DNA of 64,000 nucleotides, taken from the NCBI GenBank assembly GCA_029972225.1, contig CP124756.1:1-64000 (forward strand), in the 5' to 3' direction. Numbering within the stretch: the stretch's first letter is position 1; every line of letters begins with the position of its first letter. Of this stretch, positions 17,557-26,182 are shown piece after piece. Under the pieces are notes generated by a model. That model worked only from the letters and a program-made list of their open reading frames with translations. It was not told the origin of the DNA and ran no database searches. Source of the stretch: Candidatus Thiothrix putei (GTDB taxonomy: Bacteria; Pseudomonadota; Gammaproteobacteria; Thiotrichales; Thiotrichaceae). A program made the translations under genes and the position numbers.

Positions 17557-20500
17557 TCAGGGGATGGTTTCAGCACGCGCCCGGATGTCCTTATACAACT
17601 TCACGGTTTCCGCACCGGGCATAACATTCAAGCCTTCGCCCAGCACTTTGCGGCAACGTCCATAGGCAGCAAGGGCTTCGGATGGTCTGCCTAGGCTTTC
17701 GTAACAGCGCATCAGTCCTTGGTAAAACGATTCAATCAGCGGGTCAGTTTCCAGCCCTTTGCGGTAGGTGTGGATGGCGTCTTCCCATGCTGCGGTTTGT
17801 TCCCAGTACATGCCTACCGCCAGTGTGAAACGGATTATCCGGCTACGCAGGCGTTCCCCCATATCCAGCGCCCAGCTTTTTTGCGCCCCTTTGCCAAGGA
17901 ATGGTCCCGCGTAAAGCGTACTCAGGGTTTGCCACAGCCGCCTGATGGTTTCGCTGTGGGGGTGTGGGCTATCCAATTGTTGCCTGAGGCGTTCCAGCGA
18001 ACGTTCAAATGCCCACACATCCAGCCACACCTGTCGCGGGTCGAGAGATACCACCCGGTCTTTGAGGGTAATGGCCTGTTCAGTCCCCAGCAGTTTGCGC
18101 AGACGGTGCAACGTGGTGTGCAGGGAACGGGTGGCGGCATCACCACCCGCATCAGGCCACAAAATATCCATCAGCCGTTCGTCAGCAACATCACGCCCGC
18201 CCAAGGCAATCAGGGCTTTGAGCAGTTCCAGCGGGCGGTTTTGGGAAGGGGTTTCCAGCGTCAGCGGCTTGCCGCCCACTTCCACCACAAACGTGCCCAG
18301 AGCTTTAACTCTGACCGGCAGTGGCCAATTGGCAGGGATACCGCCATTGGCATCGCGTGGCAGCAACCCGGCTTGCCGGATCAGTTCCTGCACGCGGTCG
18401 GTTTCGATTCCCCGTTCCAGTGCAAAGCGCAGCAGCGGCTCAATCCAGTCCGGGAATGACCACAGCGGCAAACCCCAGCCCTGTTCCCTGCCCTGTTGTA
18501 GCGCAGCGGCGAGCAGGTGGGCGGCGGTTTCTTCCTCGCCCATGCGCAAGCGTAACCAGGCTTCGGACAGGCCGCAGTCATGCTCCATCTGCTGGAGGTA
18601 AGCATTCCCCCAGCGGATTCTGGCCTGATCCAGCAGTGCTAGTGCTTCCTGCGGCTGGTCGTGGGCAATCAATGCCAGCGCCAGCCCGTGGCGGCAACGT
18701 GCCAGCGGGTAGACCGCGCCGTTTTCCAATGCCAGTGCCAGCGCTGCCCGCCCGTGATCCACCGCATCCGCAAACTGCCCTGCGACCAGCGCCCGCCAGT
18801 TGAGCAGCAGCCGGTAATGGACAGTGTGGAAATTGGGTGGTTGGGAGGTCAGGATCAGGCACATCTCCTCCAGATAACGGTCGGCTTCCGCCAGCCGCGC
18901 CTGCATCAGGCCGTTATAAGCGCCCACTGCCAGCAGGAACAGGTCGTACACATGCACACCCGTCTCCTGCCCCAGCGCCAGACCCTGGCGGACATAGGCA
19001 CGGCTGGCGTCGTACTGTCCGGCAAAGCAGTCAACGAAGGCCAGCGACAATAGCAAATGCAGGTGTTCCAGCGGGGAGGCCAGCTTGTCCTGCCCCGCCG
19101 CTTCGTACAGGCGCAGGGTTTTGGCCCAAGGGAACAGTTCCGCGTTGCCACCCAGATAAAAACCGATGGCGGAACCCAGTTGCCAGCGCAGGTTGGCTTC
19201 CAGCGGTGATGCCCACAACTGACGGGCGCGTGCCAGCAAGGCTTCCGCTTGTGGGTGGTCGGGGCGGCGGAAATACATACCCATCAGCACAGCGGATACG
19301 ACTCTGGCTTCGGTAGCGGGTTCCCCTATATCCGGGTTCAGGGCATACAACTGGTCAAAACGTTGCAACCACAGGTCGATGCCTTGGTGGTTTTGCTGGG
19401 TCATCCAAACGGTCAGGATGGCACTGGCAATGCTCAGGTACATGCCAGTGGCATCCCCAGTTTGCTCAAACAGCGGATAGGCAGCGCTGAAACAGCGCTC
19501 GGCAGCCTGCGGATCATGCCCAGCCAGTGCGGTTCCTTGCCAGTACAGCAGCCACGGACTGGCGGCGGCCAGTGTTTCCGGCAGACCTTGCAGCCAGCCC
19601 AGCAGAGTCTGGTTACGGCCTTGCGCCAGCAGGTTAGGGGCTTGGGTGGCAATGATGCTGGCGGCTGTCGGCCAGTCGCTGCCTGCCAAGGCCAGTTCGA
19701 TGGCTGATTCTGCTTGCCCGGCTTCCAGCAGGATGTGTGCGGCCTGGCGGCGCATCTGGTCCAACTGGGGACGGCTCCAGCGTTCCGCGCCCTGCTTCAA
19801 CAGGAACTCACGGAACAGCGGGTGGTATTTGTAGATTGCTTCCGCCCCACTGCTGCGGGTCAGGAAAAAGTTGCGGGCATACAGGCGTTGCAGGATGCGG
19901 GCCGCATGGGGGTGCTGGGTCAGGCTGCGCACCAGCAGGACGGGCATGACGGGCAACAGTGCCGACTGGAGCAGGAATACCTGCTGTTCATCCGGTAAAC
20001 GCCCAAACAGTTCACTGGCAAAATAGTCGAACACCAGTTCGTGGTTGCGGCTGTCTGCCGCTGGCAAAGCCAGATCCGGGTGTTGCTGCCAGACACGGCA
20101 CATCAGGATCAGCCCTGCCGCCCAGCCATCCACCTGCTGGTGTATACAGCGGATGTCAGCCTCGCTGTAACAGGCGGCAAGGCCATCCGCCAGCAGCCGG
20201 GCGATGCCGATGGCCTCCTCCTCCGTCAGCCGCAGCCGCTCGCCGTTGATCAGGAGGGCGGCATGGCGGGCAACCAACCCGGCAACCCAGGCGGGCGGCT
20301 GCTCACGGCTGAGGAAAAAGGCGCGGAAGCCGTCCGGCAGGGTGCTGATGAATTCCCGGAACAGCGGCTGTAATGGCGAAGCGGGTGGCAAGTCATGGAA
20401 GTTGTCGAACACGAATACGACGGGGGGCGCAAGGCTGGCGCACAGGCGTTCAGCAAAACGGCGGGTGAAGGTGGTGATGCCACCTTGGTATTCGGGGGTC

Positions 20501-20793
20501 AGGGTAGGCAGGGCAAGGTCTGCCGGGAGCAGGCGCAGGGCAGCTAGGGTGAGGTAGTGAAAAAAGCTGGAGGGGTCGGTGTCACCCGCATCGAATTGAT
20601 ACCACAGGGCCGGGGTGGCAGTGCTGGCGAGGTAATCGGCAACCAGGGTGGTCTTGCCAGCGCCAGCGGCGGCGGAAAGCCAGACGAGCTGTTGCCCTTG
20701 CCGGGCTTGCAGTTGCTGGGCAAGGCTGTTTCTGGAAAAAATGTTGCCGACTCTGGGTGGGCTGATTTTGACGGCTGATTTCCACGTAGACAT
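17557..20793 (-). CDS. STAND/TPR regulator with C-terminal OmpR-like and BTAD domains
   Basis: A 1,078-residue signal-integrating transcription regulator. The N-terminal third is a MalT-like STAND NTPase: Walker A AAAGAGKTTLVADYL near residue 45 and Walker B-like PPVVFVFDNFHDL near 125. The middle is a long array of TPR-like helical repeats. The C-terminus has an OmpR-type winged helix (about 825-915, VKALGTFVVEVGGKPLTL ... RSLHTTLHRLRKLLG) followed by a bacterial transcriptional activator domain (about 920-1070). This is the DNA-binding pair of SARP regulators, placed at the opposite end from usual. SARPs are known to bind direct repeats about two helical turns apart, which fits the 21-bp repeats at five promoters around this gene. 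The start at 20793 follows AAGGGGG; the upstream GTG at 20799 is less likely. Confidence 0.88.
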   Translation of the reverse strand: MSTWKSAVKISPPRVGNIFSRNSLAQQLQARQGQQLVWLSAAAGAGKTTLVADYLASTATPALWYQFDAGDTDPSSFFHYLTLAALRLLPADLALPTLTPEYQGGITTFTRRFAERLCASLAPPVVFVFDNFHDLPPASPLQPLFREFISTLPDGFRAFFLSREQPPAWVAGLVARHAALLINGERLRLTEEEAIGIARLLADGLAACYSEADIRCIHQQVDGWAAGLILMCRVWQQHPDLALPAADSRNHELVFDYFASELFGRLPDEQQVFLLQSALLPVMPVLLVRSLTQHPHAARILQRLYARNFFLTRSSGAEAIYKYHPLFREFLLKQGAERWSRPQLDQMRRQAAHILLEAGQAESAIELALAGSDWPTAASIIATQAPNLLAQGRNQTLLGWLQGLPETLAAASPWLLYWQGTALAGHDPQAAERCFSAAYPLFEQTGDATGMYLSIASAILTVWMTQQNHQGIDLWLQRFDQLYALNPDIGEPATEARVVSAVLMGMYFRRPDHPQAEALLARARQLWASPLEANLRWQLGSAIGFYLGGNAELFPWAKTLRLYEAAGQDKLASPLEHLHLLLSLAFVDCFAGQYDASRAYVRQGLALGQETGVHVYDLFLLAVGAYNGLMQARLAEADRYLEEMCLILTSQPPNFHTVHYRLLLNWRALVAGQFADAVDHGRAALALALENGAVYPLARCRHGLALALIAHDQPQEALALLDQARIRWGNAYLQQMEHDCGLSEAWLRLRMGEEETAAHLLAAALQQGREQGWGLPLWSFPDWIEPLLRFALERGIETDRVQELIRQAGLLPRDANGGIPANWPLPVRVKALGTFVVEVGGKPLTLETPSQNRPLELLKALIALGGRDVADERLMDILWPDAGGDAATRSLHTTLHRLRKLLGTEQAITLKDRVVSLDPRQVWLDVWAFERSLERLRQQLDSPHPHSETIRRLWQTLSTLYAGPFLGKGAQKSWALDMGERLRSRIIRFTLAVGMYWEQTAAWEDAIHTYRKGLETDPLIESFYQGLMRCYESLGRPSEALAAYGRCRKVLGEGLNVMPGAETVKLYKDIRARAETIP

Positions 20794-20802
20794 TAACACC
20801 CC

Positions 20803-20823
20803 CTTGCAGAATATAACTGCAAG
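20803..20823. promoter_or_regulatory. palindrome in the regulator's leader
   Basis: CTTGCAG (20803-20809) and CTGCAAG (20817-20823) form a perfect 7-bp inverted repeat with a 7-base AT spacer, directly upstream of the ribosome site of the STAND/BTAD gene. It could be an operator for autoregulation or an RNA hairpin. It contains TGCA but not the T-tract of the regulon repeats. 20824-20925 holds no other recognisable feature. Confidence 0.4.
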
Positions 20824-20925
20824 TGTAAGCGGGGTGTCACAATCATGAGGTGATAAATATCAACAGTGTTAATGACGCTGCGTCACTCCATTGCAGCAGG
20901 CCGGATATTACCTTGCGCCAACGGT

Positions 20926-21492
20926 TCAGTGCGCATCACGCACCAGCCGCACATAAAGCCCGGTAGATTTCTCACGGGCACTGTTAAAGCCACTGCTGAA
21001 CTCCATAAGCCATGCACTATCGTCGTAGTCTGCAGGGGAGGAAGACCAAACTGACAACCACAAATCGTCTGACAGCAGCGGAGCTTCGCCAAAAACGGAG
21101 AGGTTAATGGCAGGGTCAAAACACGCTTCTTCCACGATGGAAGCCAACTCGTTGATGTTGGGTACACGCCAATCAGTATGCCCAGCAAAACCACCAGCAC
21201 TATTGAGGGTTTGTGCCTGTTCCAGCGCCTCACGCCAAGTATATGTCTTGTCAGGGCGGTCAGCACAACCCGCGCCACTGAAGCCATTGAAGTCCCACTC
21301 AATCCAGGTTTGGCTTTCGTGGCATTTTTTCCACATCAACCCTGTTTCCTTATCTGTCACCGTGCCGTTGGCATGATCGGTGAACCGGTTGGTCGGAGTG
21401 GTAGAGGTGATGCTGCCCTGTTGGCAAGTTTGGGCATTGGCTGTCAGTGGTAACAATGCCAGTGCCACTATAAGAATCTTATGGATCAACAT
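20926..21492 (-). CDS. secreted DUF1566 protein (module B)
   Basis: 188 residues with a Sec signal peptide (MLIHKILIVALALLPLTANA). The rest is one DUF1566/Lcl C-terminal-type domain: NGTVTDKETGLMWKKC, TYTWREALEQA, GHTDWRVPNINELASIVE and the terminal GLYVRLVRDAH. Such domains have a lectin-like fold in distant relatives; the ligand here is unknown. It sits 13 bp after the module-A lipoprotein gene 22750-21506 and must be co-transcribed. The same domain is fused behind module A in the gene at 30524-29085. Confidence 0.8.
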   Translation of the reverse strand: MLIHKILIVALALLPLTANAQTCQQGSITSTTPTNRFTDHANGTVTDKETGLMWKKCHESQTWIEWDFNGFSGAGCADRPDKTYTWREALEQAQTLNSAGGFAGHTDWRVPNINELASIVEEACFDPAINLSVFGEAPLLSDDLWLSVWSSSPADYDDSAWLMEFSSGFNSAREKSTGLYVRLVRDAH

Positions 21493-21505
21493 AAATCATC
21501 TCCTG

Positions 21506-22750
21506 TTATTGCCCATCACGCACCAAGCGGACATTCCATCTGCGGTCTTTTTTGAACCAAGTCTCCCACCCGCCCTCAAATCTGTTGCCAGCGTTAAACG
21601 CCCGTGCATGTTGGGTGCTGGTGGTGTCTGGTCCCAATAACATCATGAGAGCAGACGGGATGGGTGAAGACGACCAGTAAATATGGTCAAATGTATTGCT
21701 AGCGTCGGGGAAATAGTGGCGGTCAAGGCTGCCCTCGAAACGCGGTGGGGGTAATTGACCCGGATTCATAACGGCAATGGAACGTAATTCCCTGCTGGTT
21801 GGCATCCTCCAACCCTTGGCCCCACACCAGCCGTTGGTGTTGACTGCTTGTACGTAGGCATGGGTATCACACTGGCTGGTACTACCACACTCACCACCAT
21901 TTTGTTTGCCCGCATACCCGCCGTTTTTGCGGGAATCAGGTTCATACCATGAGTATGTCCAATCCTTATCGTGTAAGCCGCCGTCGTCGGTTTTCACCTC
22001 CCAGACTAGGCCGGTAACATTGTCTTTCACACATGACCACTGTTCAGCCGTGCTGGACAATCTCTTGCCATTCTTGTCGATCTTGGTAAAGCTGAAACCG
22101 GCATAGCCATCGCTGTCATCACGGTGGGTAACGTCACGCCCAACGTGGCCATCCTGGCCGGTAGGTTTGCCTGTGCCATCAATACGGCTGGCTGGTGGTA
22201 TCGGATTACCGACGGTATCCGTCAACAGGGAACAATCCAGATCATTGTTGTGGTCACCGCTGCGGCCTGCGATGTAATAATTACCGCAAGTGGTAATGCC
22301 CGTATCATTGAGTTTGCCGGTTGGTGACGGTTGCACAGGTGTACCCACCAGCACAATGGTGATGATGTCAGTGAAGGTCAGGTTCCTGTCGGTGACCACC
22401 AGCCGGAACACCAGGGTAGTGTCTTCCTCTGCACGGGGAGCATCGAAAGAGGGTTGCAGGGTATCACTTCCCCGCAGCACCACGGTCGGGCCGCTCACCT
22501 GCTCCCAACGGTAAGTGGCGTTGCTGCTGGCACCACTGATACTGCCCTGCAAGGTAATGCCCGCACCTGCACTGGCCGTTATGTCATCACCAGCCTGCAC
22601 CACCAAGTTGGTGGGGGTAGTGTCACTGCTTTCTCCGTGGCGGCTACAGCCTGCCGCCAACAGTAACTGGCAGGCGACGATGCTTGCCAGCACCAGCCTG
22701 AACCCTTGCCCCCGGACTGCTGGAGAATGGTTTGTCTGCCTCATGCCCAT
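21506..22750 (-). CDS. lipoprotein with PKD-like and DUF1566 (module A) domains
   Basis: 414 residues. The signal peptide ends in a lipobox (LLLAAGC, Cys near residue 35). Next comes a PKD/immunoglobulin-like domain (VQAGDDITASAGAGITLQGS ... TLVFRLVVTDRN, about 48-135), then a long DUF1566 module A that begins with the family-specific GKLNDTGITTCGNYY and contains GRDVTHRDDSDGYAGFSFTK, WSCVKDNVTGLVWEVK, GWRMPTSRELRSI and the end WNVRLVRDGQ. The start at 22750 follows AAAGGGGG. It is coupled to the barrel gene upstream and the module-B gene downstream. Probably surface- or periplasm-exposed; ligand unknown. Confidence 0.8.
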   Translation of the reverse strand: MGMRQTNHSPAVRGQGFRLVLASIVACQLLLAAGCSRHGESSDTTPTNLVVQAGDDITASAGAGITLQGSISGASSNATYRWEQVSGPTVVLRGSDTLQPSFDAPRAEEDTTLVFRLVVTDRNLTFTDIITIVLVGTPVQPSPTGKLNDTGITTCGNYYIAGRSGDHNNDLDCSLLTDTVGNPIPPASRIDGTGKPTGQDGHVGRDVTHRDDSDGYAGFSFTKIDKNGKRLSSTAEQWSCVKDNVTGLVWEVKTDDGGLHDKDWTYSWYEPDSRKNGGYAGKQNGGECGSTSQCDTHAYVQAVNTNGWCGAKGWRMPTSRELRSIAVMNPGQLPPPRFEGSLDRHYFPDASNTFDHIYWSSSPIPSALMMLLGPDTTSTQHARAFNAGNRFEGGWETWFKKDRRWNVRLVRDGQ

Positions 22751-22777
22751 AAAAATGCCCCCTTTCCCGCCACACGA

Positions 22778-23518
22778 TTAAAAATCGTAAGTCATGCCCA
22801 AATAGGCCATGTCCACATCTGTGTCCACGCTCTGCAAATCGGCATAATTCCCGCTGCTATCGGTATGCAGGAATGGCTCGCCCTGCCCCACCTTGAAGTA
22901 ATGATCCCAGCCGCCACGCACACGCCAATGATTACTGATGGCGTGTTCAGCACCTACCCCCACAACCGGGCTGACGCCGTTGTCCTCCGTCTCGTGCACC
23001 TCACTGCCACTGCCTGTGCGGGTGTAATCAATATAGTTGGCATTTTTCCAAGCAAATACCCCTGCCTTGCCAAACAGCTTCGTGGAACCCGCATTCACCG
23101 GCGTACTGGCTTTCAGGCTGACACCAACGCCCGTCGTTTCCTGAAAAGCATTATTGAAGCGGGAGCTAGGGAAATAAGCCAGACTGACCACATCCAGATT
23201 ATCCGTCATCGCAATAGTGCCTGTACTGCCCGTATTGTTAGTGCCACTGACTGCATAGGTTTTGCCAAGATCAGCATATTCACCCTCAATAGCCAGTTTG
23301 TCCGTCAGGTTAAGACCCGCATAAACCTTGTAGCCAGTGTCATTGTCCGTTACCTCCAAGGGGTAATCCGCACAAGTTTCACACAGTTGGTTGCCGGAAC
23401 CATTATTGAAAGTTTTACCGGGAGCCGCGCCCACATAAAAGGAATATCCCCCTGCATTGACCGTGCCACAGCTAAACATGATGACCAATGCTGTATTTAA
23501 AGCCCGTAACGTTTTCAT
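22778..23518 (-). CDS. OmpA-like outer-membrane beta-barrel protein
   Basis: 246 residues with an AGGAGG ribosome site and a cleavable signal peptide (MKTLRALNTALVIMFSCGTVNA). The mature protein shows alternating amphipathic strands (YSFYVGAAPGKTF, YKVYAGLNLTDKLAIEGEYA, WRVRGGWDHYFKVG) and ends MAYLGMTYDF, the terminal Phe expected for BAM-assembled barrels. This resembles the eight-stranded OmpA/OmpW barrel group without a periplasmic OmpA domain. It is the first gene of the operon driven by regulon site 2 and precedes the module A and B genes. It could anchor or export them at the outer membrane; that is inference from context. Confidence 0.78.
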   Translation of the reverse strand: MKTLRALNTALVIMFSCGTVNAGGYSFYVGAAPGKTFNNGSGNQLCETCADYPLEVTDNDTGYKVYAGLNLTDKLAIEGEYADLGKTYAVSGTNNTGSTGTIAMTDNLDVVSLAYFPSSRFNNAFQETTGVGVSLKASTPVNAGSTKLFGKAGVFAWKNANYIDYTRTGSGSEVHETEDNGVSPVVGVGAEHAISNHWRVRGGWDHYFKVGQGEPFLHTDSSGNYADLQSVDTDVDMAYLGMTYDF

Positions 23519-23575
23519 TGTTTTGCCTCCTGATTTGATTTAAAAGTCAGCGCTTGTTAGCCCCTGATGGCTTTT

Positions 23576-23639
23576 AGGATAAGCCAAGATTCCTGTTTGC
23601 CATTAGGATTATTTTGCAAAGGGCTGGTAGTTTTTTGCA
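23576..23639 (-). promoter_or_regulatory. regulon promoter, site 2 (beta-barrel/DUF1566 operon)
   Basis: Plus-strand repeats TTAGGATTATTTTGCA (23603-23618) and CTGGTAGTTTTTTGCA (23624-23639), 21 bp apart. On the minus strand, 19 bp separate the repeat from TATCCT (23581-23576). The gene starts 58 bp beyond the -10 box. The rest of 23640-23774 shows no gene. Confidence 0.78.
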
Positions 23640-23774
23640 GGAATGTAGGCTTACGGCTTTGCCTTGCTATTTATACCTTTGGTGGATTGCCGGACTGAAG
23701 TCCAACCTACGGAAATCCACTTGCAGGCCGAGCTTTGATCCGACATCCTTGGTATAGTTTTACGTAGAACCCCC

Positions 23775-24287
23775 CTAATATACTTCCAATCTAATAGAAT
23801 GGTCATATGTTGATTGCTGTCCCGCTTTAACTATCACATCTGGTTCTCTAGTAAAAATAATCTTTCCGTTTTCGTCGTATCTGATAGCGTCGTCAAAAAA
23901 CATATGAAATAAACTATTTTCATCACTGCGCCTACCAAAATACTCACATTCAGCAGAAAACTCTTCCTTCACAATATACTCTCCTTCGGGAATCTCCAAA
24001 TGATAGAACCCATCATTATTTGACCGCACAGTGAATATTTGAGGATTATTTTTTTTATTTATAGCCAGAAAGCATAATCTCATATTCGGATACCTTCCCA
24101 GGCCACCTTTTAACCCTGGCTCACTCTTTGACGCTATTGGACTTATTGCCGTCATGCTAATTGTATATCCTGTCACGCTGCCTCGTTCAGTGTACAGGCT
24201 GCCCGTTGTACAGCTTGCCATGAGGATAATTAATGACCCTGCCGATAGCAGTATTTTTGACCACCTTACAGTCTGTGATGTTTTCAT
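23775..24287 (-). CDS. lipoprotein with a carboxypeptidase-regulatory-like fold
   Basis: 170 residues. A lipoprotein signal with lipobox LMASC (Cys near residue 26) is followed by a beta-sandwich-like domain: LRLCFLAINKK-type strands, then the loop FYHLEIPEGEYIVKEEF typical of carboxypeptidase-regulatory/transthyretin-like modules. It has no enzymatic motif. It lies 86 bp downstream of the lipoprotein gene 24913-24374 with no regulon site of its own, so it is probably the second gene of the site-3 unit. Base composition here is more AT-rich than in neighbouring genes. Function unknown. Confidence 0.65.
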   Translation of the reverse strand: MKTSQTVRWSKILLSAGSLIILMASCTTGSLYTERGSVTGYTISMTAISPIASKSEPGLKGGLGRYPNMRLCFLAINKKNNPQIFTVRSNNDGFYHLEIPEGEYIVKEEFSAECEYFGRRSDENSLFHMFFDDAIRYDENGKIIFTREPDVIVKAGQQSTYDHSIRLEVY

Positions 24288-24373
24288 TGTCTTGTCTCCT
24301 GATTAAGTTGAGGGTTGGGAGTCATTGCCAAAAGTCATATACCAGGCAATCTCCTGTTGATTTGCCAGACAAA

Positions 24374-24913
24374 TTAAAAATCAATATTGATGCCCGTAAT
24401 GACCAGAACAAATGGCTCATCACCACTGGGAACAGGTACGGCATCCAGAATGACATCAACCTTCTTGCTCAAATGATAGCGGGTACTCATTAATGGAATC
24501 GGTATGACGCCCAAAGCAGCATCTTCATAATTACTGGTGACTTGAACTTTCCCAGCAAGTGTAAAACGCCCGTTATTATAGAAAGCCTTGGAGTATCCGA
24601 TAGTAGGACCGGAACGGCCTTTTGAATTCTCCACATAACCAATTAACAGGTTCCGGCGAGAATCCAGTTTCTTCTCAAATAAAAAGCTTTCCGGCCTGAA
24701 ACCATCATTTTCTGATGGGCTACCAAAATGGTTTACTGTCATAACTTTGGTTACAGACCACCCTTGTTTTGTCAGGAGATTACTCTCGGACAAAGTGGTG
24801 CAACCCGTAAAAATAAAACTAACTGAAATGATGATCGCCAACCTGAAAACCATGAGCGCAATGGTGTTACGCTTATATTTTACTGGTGTTTGATGCGTAT
24901 GCTGCATATTCAT
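24374..24913 (-). CDS. lipoprotein of unknown function
   Basis: 179 residues starting after GGAGGG. It has a basic N-terminus, a hydrophobic stretch (LAIIISVSFIFTGC) and a lipobox Cys near residue 37. The mature part is beta-rich (RNLLIGYVENSKGRSGPTIG, GRFTLAGKVQV, RYHLSKKVDVILDAVPVP) and ends FVLVITGINIDF, which may form a small beta-barrel or lipocalin-like fold. I do not recognise it. It is the first gene behind regulon site 3. Like its neighbour it is AT-richer than the rest of the cluster, suggesting separate acquisition. Confidence 0.65.
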   Translation of the reverse strand: MNMQHTHQTPVKYKRNTIALMVFRLAIIISVSFIFTGCTTLSESNLLTKQGWSVTKVMTVNHFGSPSENDGFRPESFLFEKKLDSRRNLLIGYVENSKGRSGPTIGYSKAFYNNGRFTLAGKVQVTSNYEDAALGVIPIPLMSTRYHLSKKVDVILDAVPVPSGDEPFVLVITGINIDF

Positions 24914-24956
24914 GATGCCCTCCGAAAAACAGGCTTTATATAAATAACCTGTATTA

Positions 24957-25020
24957 ACGATAAGTTATGTCATGCAACAACTATTAGAATTATTTTGCAT
25001 AGCAATAGGATTTTTTTGTT
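24957..25020 (-). promoter_or_regulatory. regulon promoter, site 3 (two-lipoprotein unit)
   Basis: Plus-strand repeats TTAGAATTATTTTGCA (24984-24999) and ATAGGATTTTTTTGTT (25005-25020), again 21 bp apart. The -10 box on the minus strand is TATCGT (24962-24957), 19 bp from the repeat. The gene starts 44 bp further on. The distal repeat is the weakest match of the set (TGTT instead of TGCA). Confidence 0.7.
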
Positions 25021-25057
25021 GATACCTGCACGGGCAGCCATGTAGGCATCCTGCCCA

Positions 25058-26119
25058 TCAACGGCTGACGACTTCTACCCGCCTGTTCATGGCTTGGCCA
25101 TCGGGTGTCTGGTTGCTGGCGACAGGAGCCGCCATCCCCACGCCCTGTGCGCTCAGGCGGGTCGCGTCAATGCCATAATCGCTGACCAGCGCACGTACCA
25201 CGGCTTCCGCCCGGTGTCGGGAAAGGTTGAGGTTATAGTCAAGTTCGCCCTGGTTATCGGTATGCCCCACCACCAGCACATTCAAAGCGGTATCCGTCTT
25301 CAGCAGCTTGGCAATTTCTTCCAGTTGCGGCTTGGAATCCGGTTTGAGGTCGGCCTTGTCGTAATCAAAATGGATGCCGTACAGCGCCACATGCCCTTCC
25401 TCCCCAATCCCCTTACCCATGTCGTCAGCGGGGACAATGGTGGCCATGCGCTGTTCCCGCGCCTTGCCTTCCACCGCTGCCAGAACCAGGACGGTGCGAC
25501 CGTTCAGTGCGTTACAGGAACCGATGTCCGCTTGCATGATGTAACTCAGCAGTGCCAGATGCACCTCGTTGCCTTCCGGCGTAGCCATCTTCATGGCAAT
25601 GTAGCGCTGGTCGGAATGGGGGTGGCGGATGGCGCAATCCCCGGTGGAAAATTTGGGTTGCACCATGAGTTCGTAGGGGTAGACGAGGTACAACAGGCCG
25701 GTTCTGTTGACGAATACATTTGCGCTGTTTGTGGGCGACCCGCCGCATTCCTCGCCTTTACACTCAAACAGCAGGCTGCCACCTTTGCCGCTTACTTCTT
25801 CCTGATAATTGCGGATCACCTCCAGTGGAGAACGCCCCTCTGGGACGAGGTAGACCGAGCGCGTTACCTTGCCTTCCACATCCAGTTTCCGGGTTGGCAA
25901 GAACAGGTCGTTGTCCCCCTTCTTGCCCGCCTCTTCCAGCCTGGAAATGGGCAGGCTGAACTCATCGAAGGATTTTTGCACCTGGTCGATGATGACCGCC
26001 CCCTCGTAACGCTTGAGGTAAGGCAAATCGGCTGAGCCTTGCCTGTCGTTGGCTGGCAGGCTTGCATCCGCTACCGCCAAGACGGGCAGCAGCAGGAAAA
26101 TGGCTGGAAGGATACGCAT
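25058..26119 (-). CDS. DUF4892-like protein with C-terminal OmpA domain
   Basis: 353 residues: signal peptide (MRILPAIFLLLPVLAVADA), an N-terminal DUF4892-like domain (LPYLKRYEGAVIIDQVQKSF, residues 30-200) and an OmpA-type peptidoglycan-binding domain (about 235-353). The OmpA domain has the full motif set: IHFDYDKADLKPDSKPQLEE, VVGHTDNQGELDYNLNLS, HRAEAVVRAL and AMNRRVEV. The protein would link an envelope component to the cell wall. It follows the broken DUF1566 genes on the same strand, 63 bp after 26183, and has no regulon site of its own, so it probably belongs to the site-4 operon. Confidence 0.85.
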   Translation of the reverse strand: MRILPAIFLLLPVLAVADASLPANDRQGSADLPYLKRYEGAVIIDQVQKSFDEFSLPISRLEEAGKKGDNDLFLPTRKLDVEGKVTRSVYLVPEGRSPLEVIRNYQEEVSGKGGSLLFECKGEECGGSPTNSANVFVNRTGLLYLVYPYELMVQPKFSTGDCAIRHPHSDQRYIAMKMATPEGNEVHLALLSYIMQADIGSCNALNGRTVLVLAAVEGKAREQRMATIVPADDMGKGIGEEGHVALYGIHFDYDKADLKPDSKPQLEEIAKLLKTDTALNVLVVGHTDNQGELDYNLNLSRHRAEAVVRALVSDYGIDATRLSAQGVGMAAPVASNQTPDGQAMNRRVEVVSR

Positions 26120-26182
26120 AAAATCACCCCTTTGTTCAATGGTTCTACCTACGAATAATAGACAGCCCTAAAAGCAGATCAG

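Noticed and set aside
9217..20848. Many plus-strand open frames across the giant genes and the regulator gene
   Set aside because: They are antisense shadows with Pro/Arg/Ser-rich composition, no ribosome sites and no domain motifs. The minus-strand genes explain the sequence.
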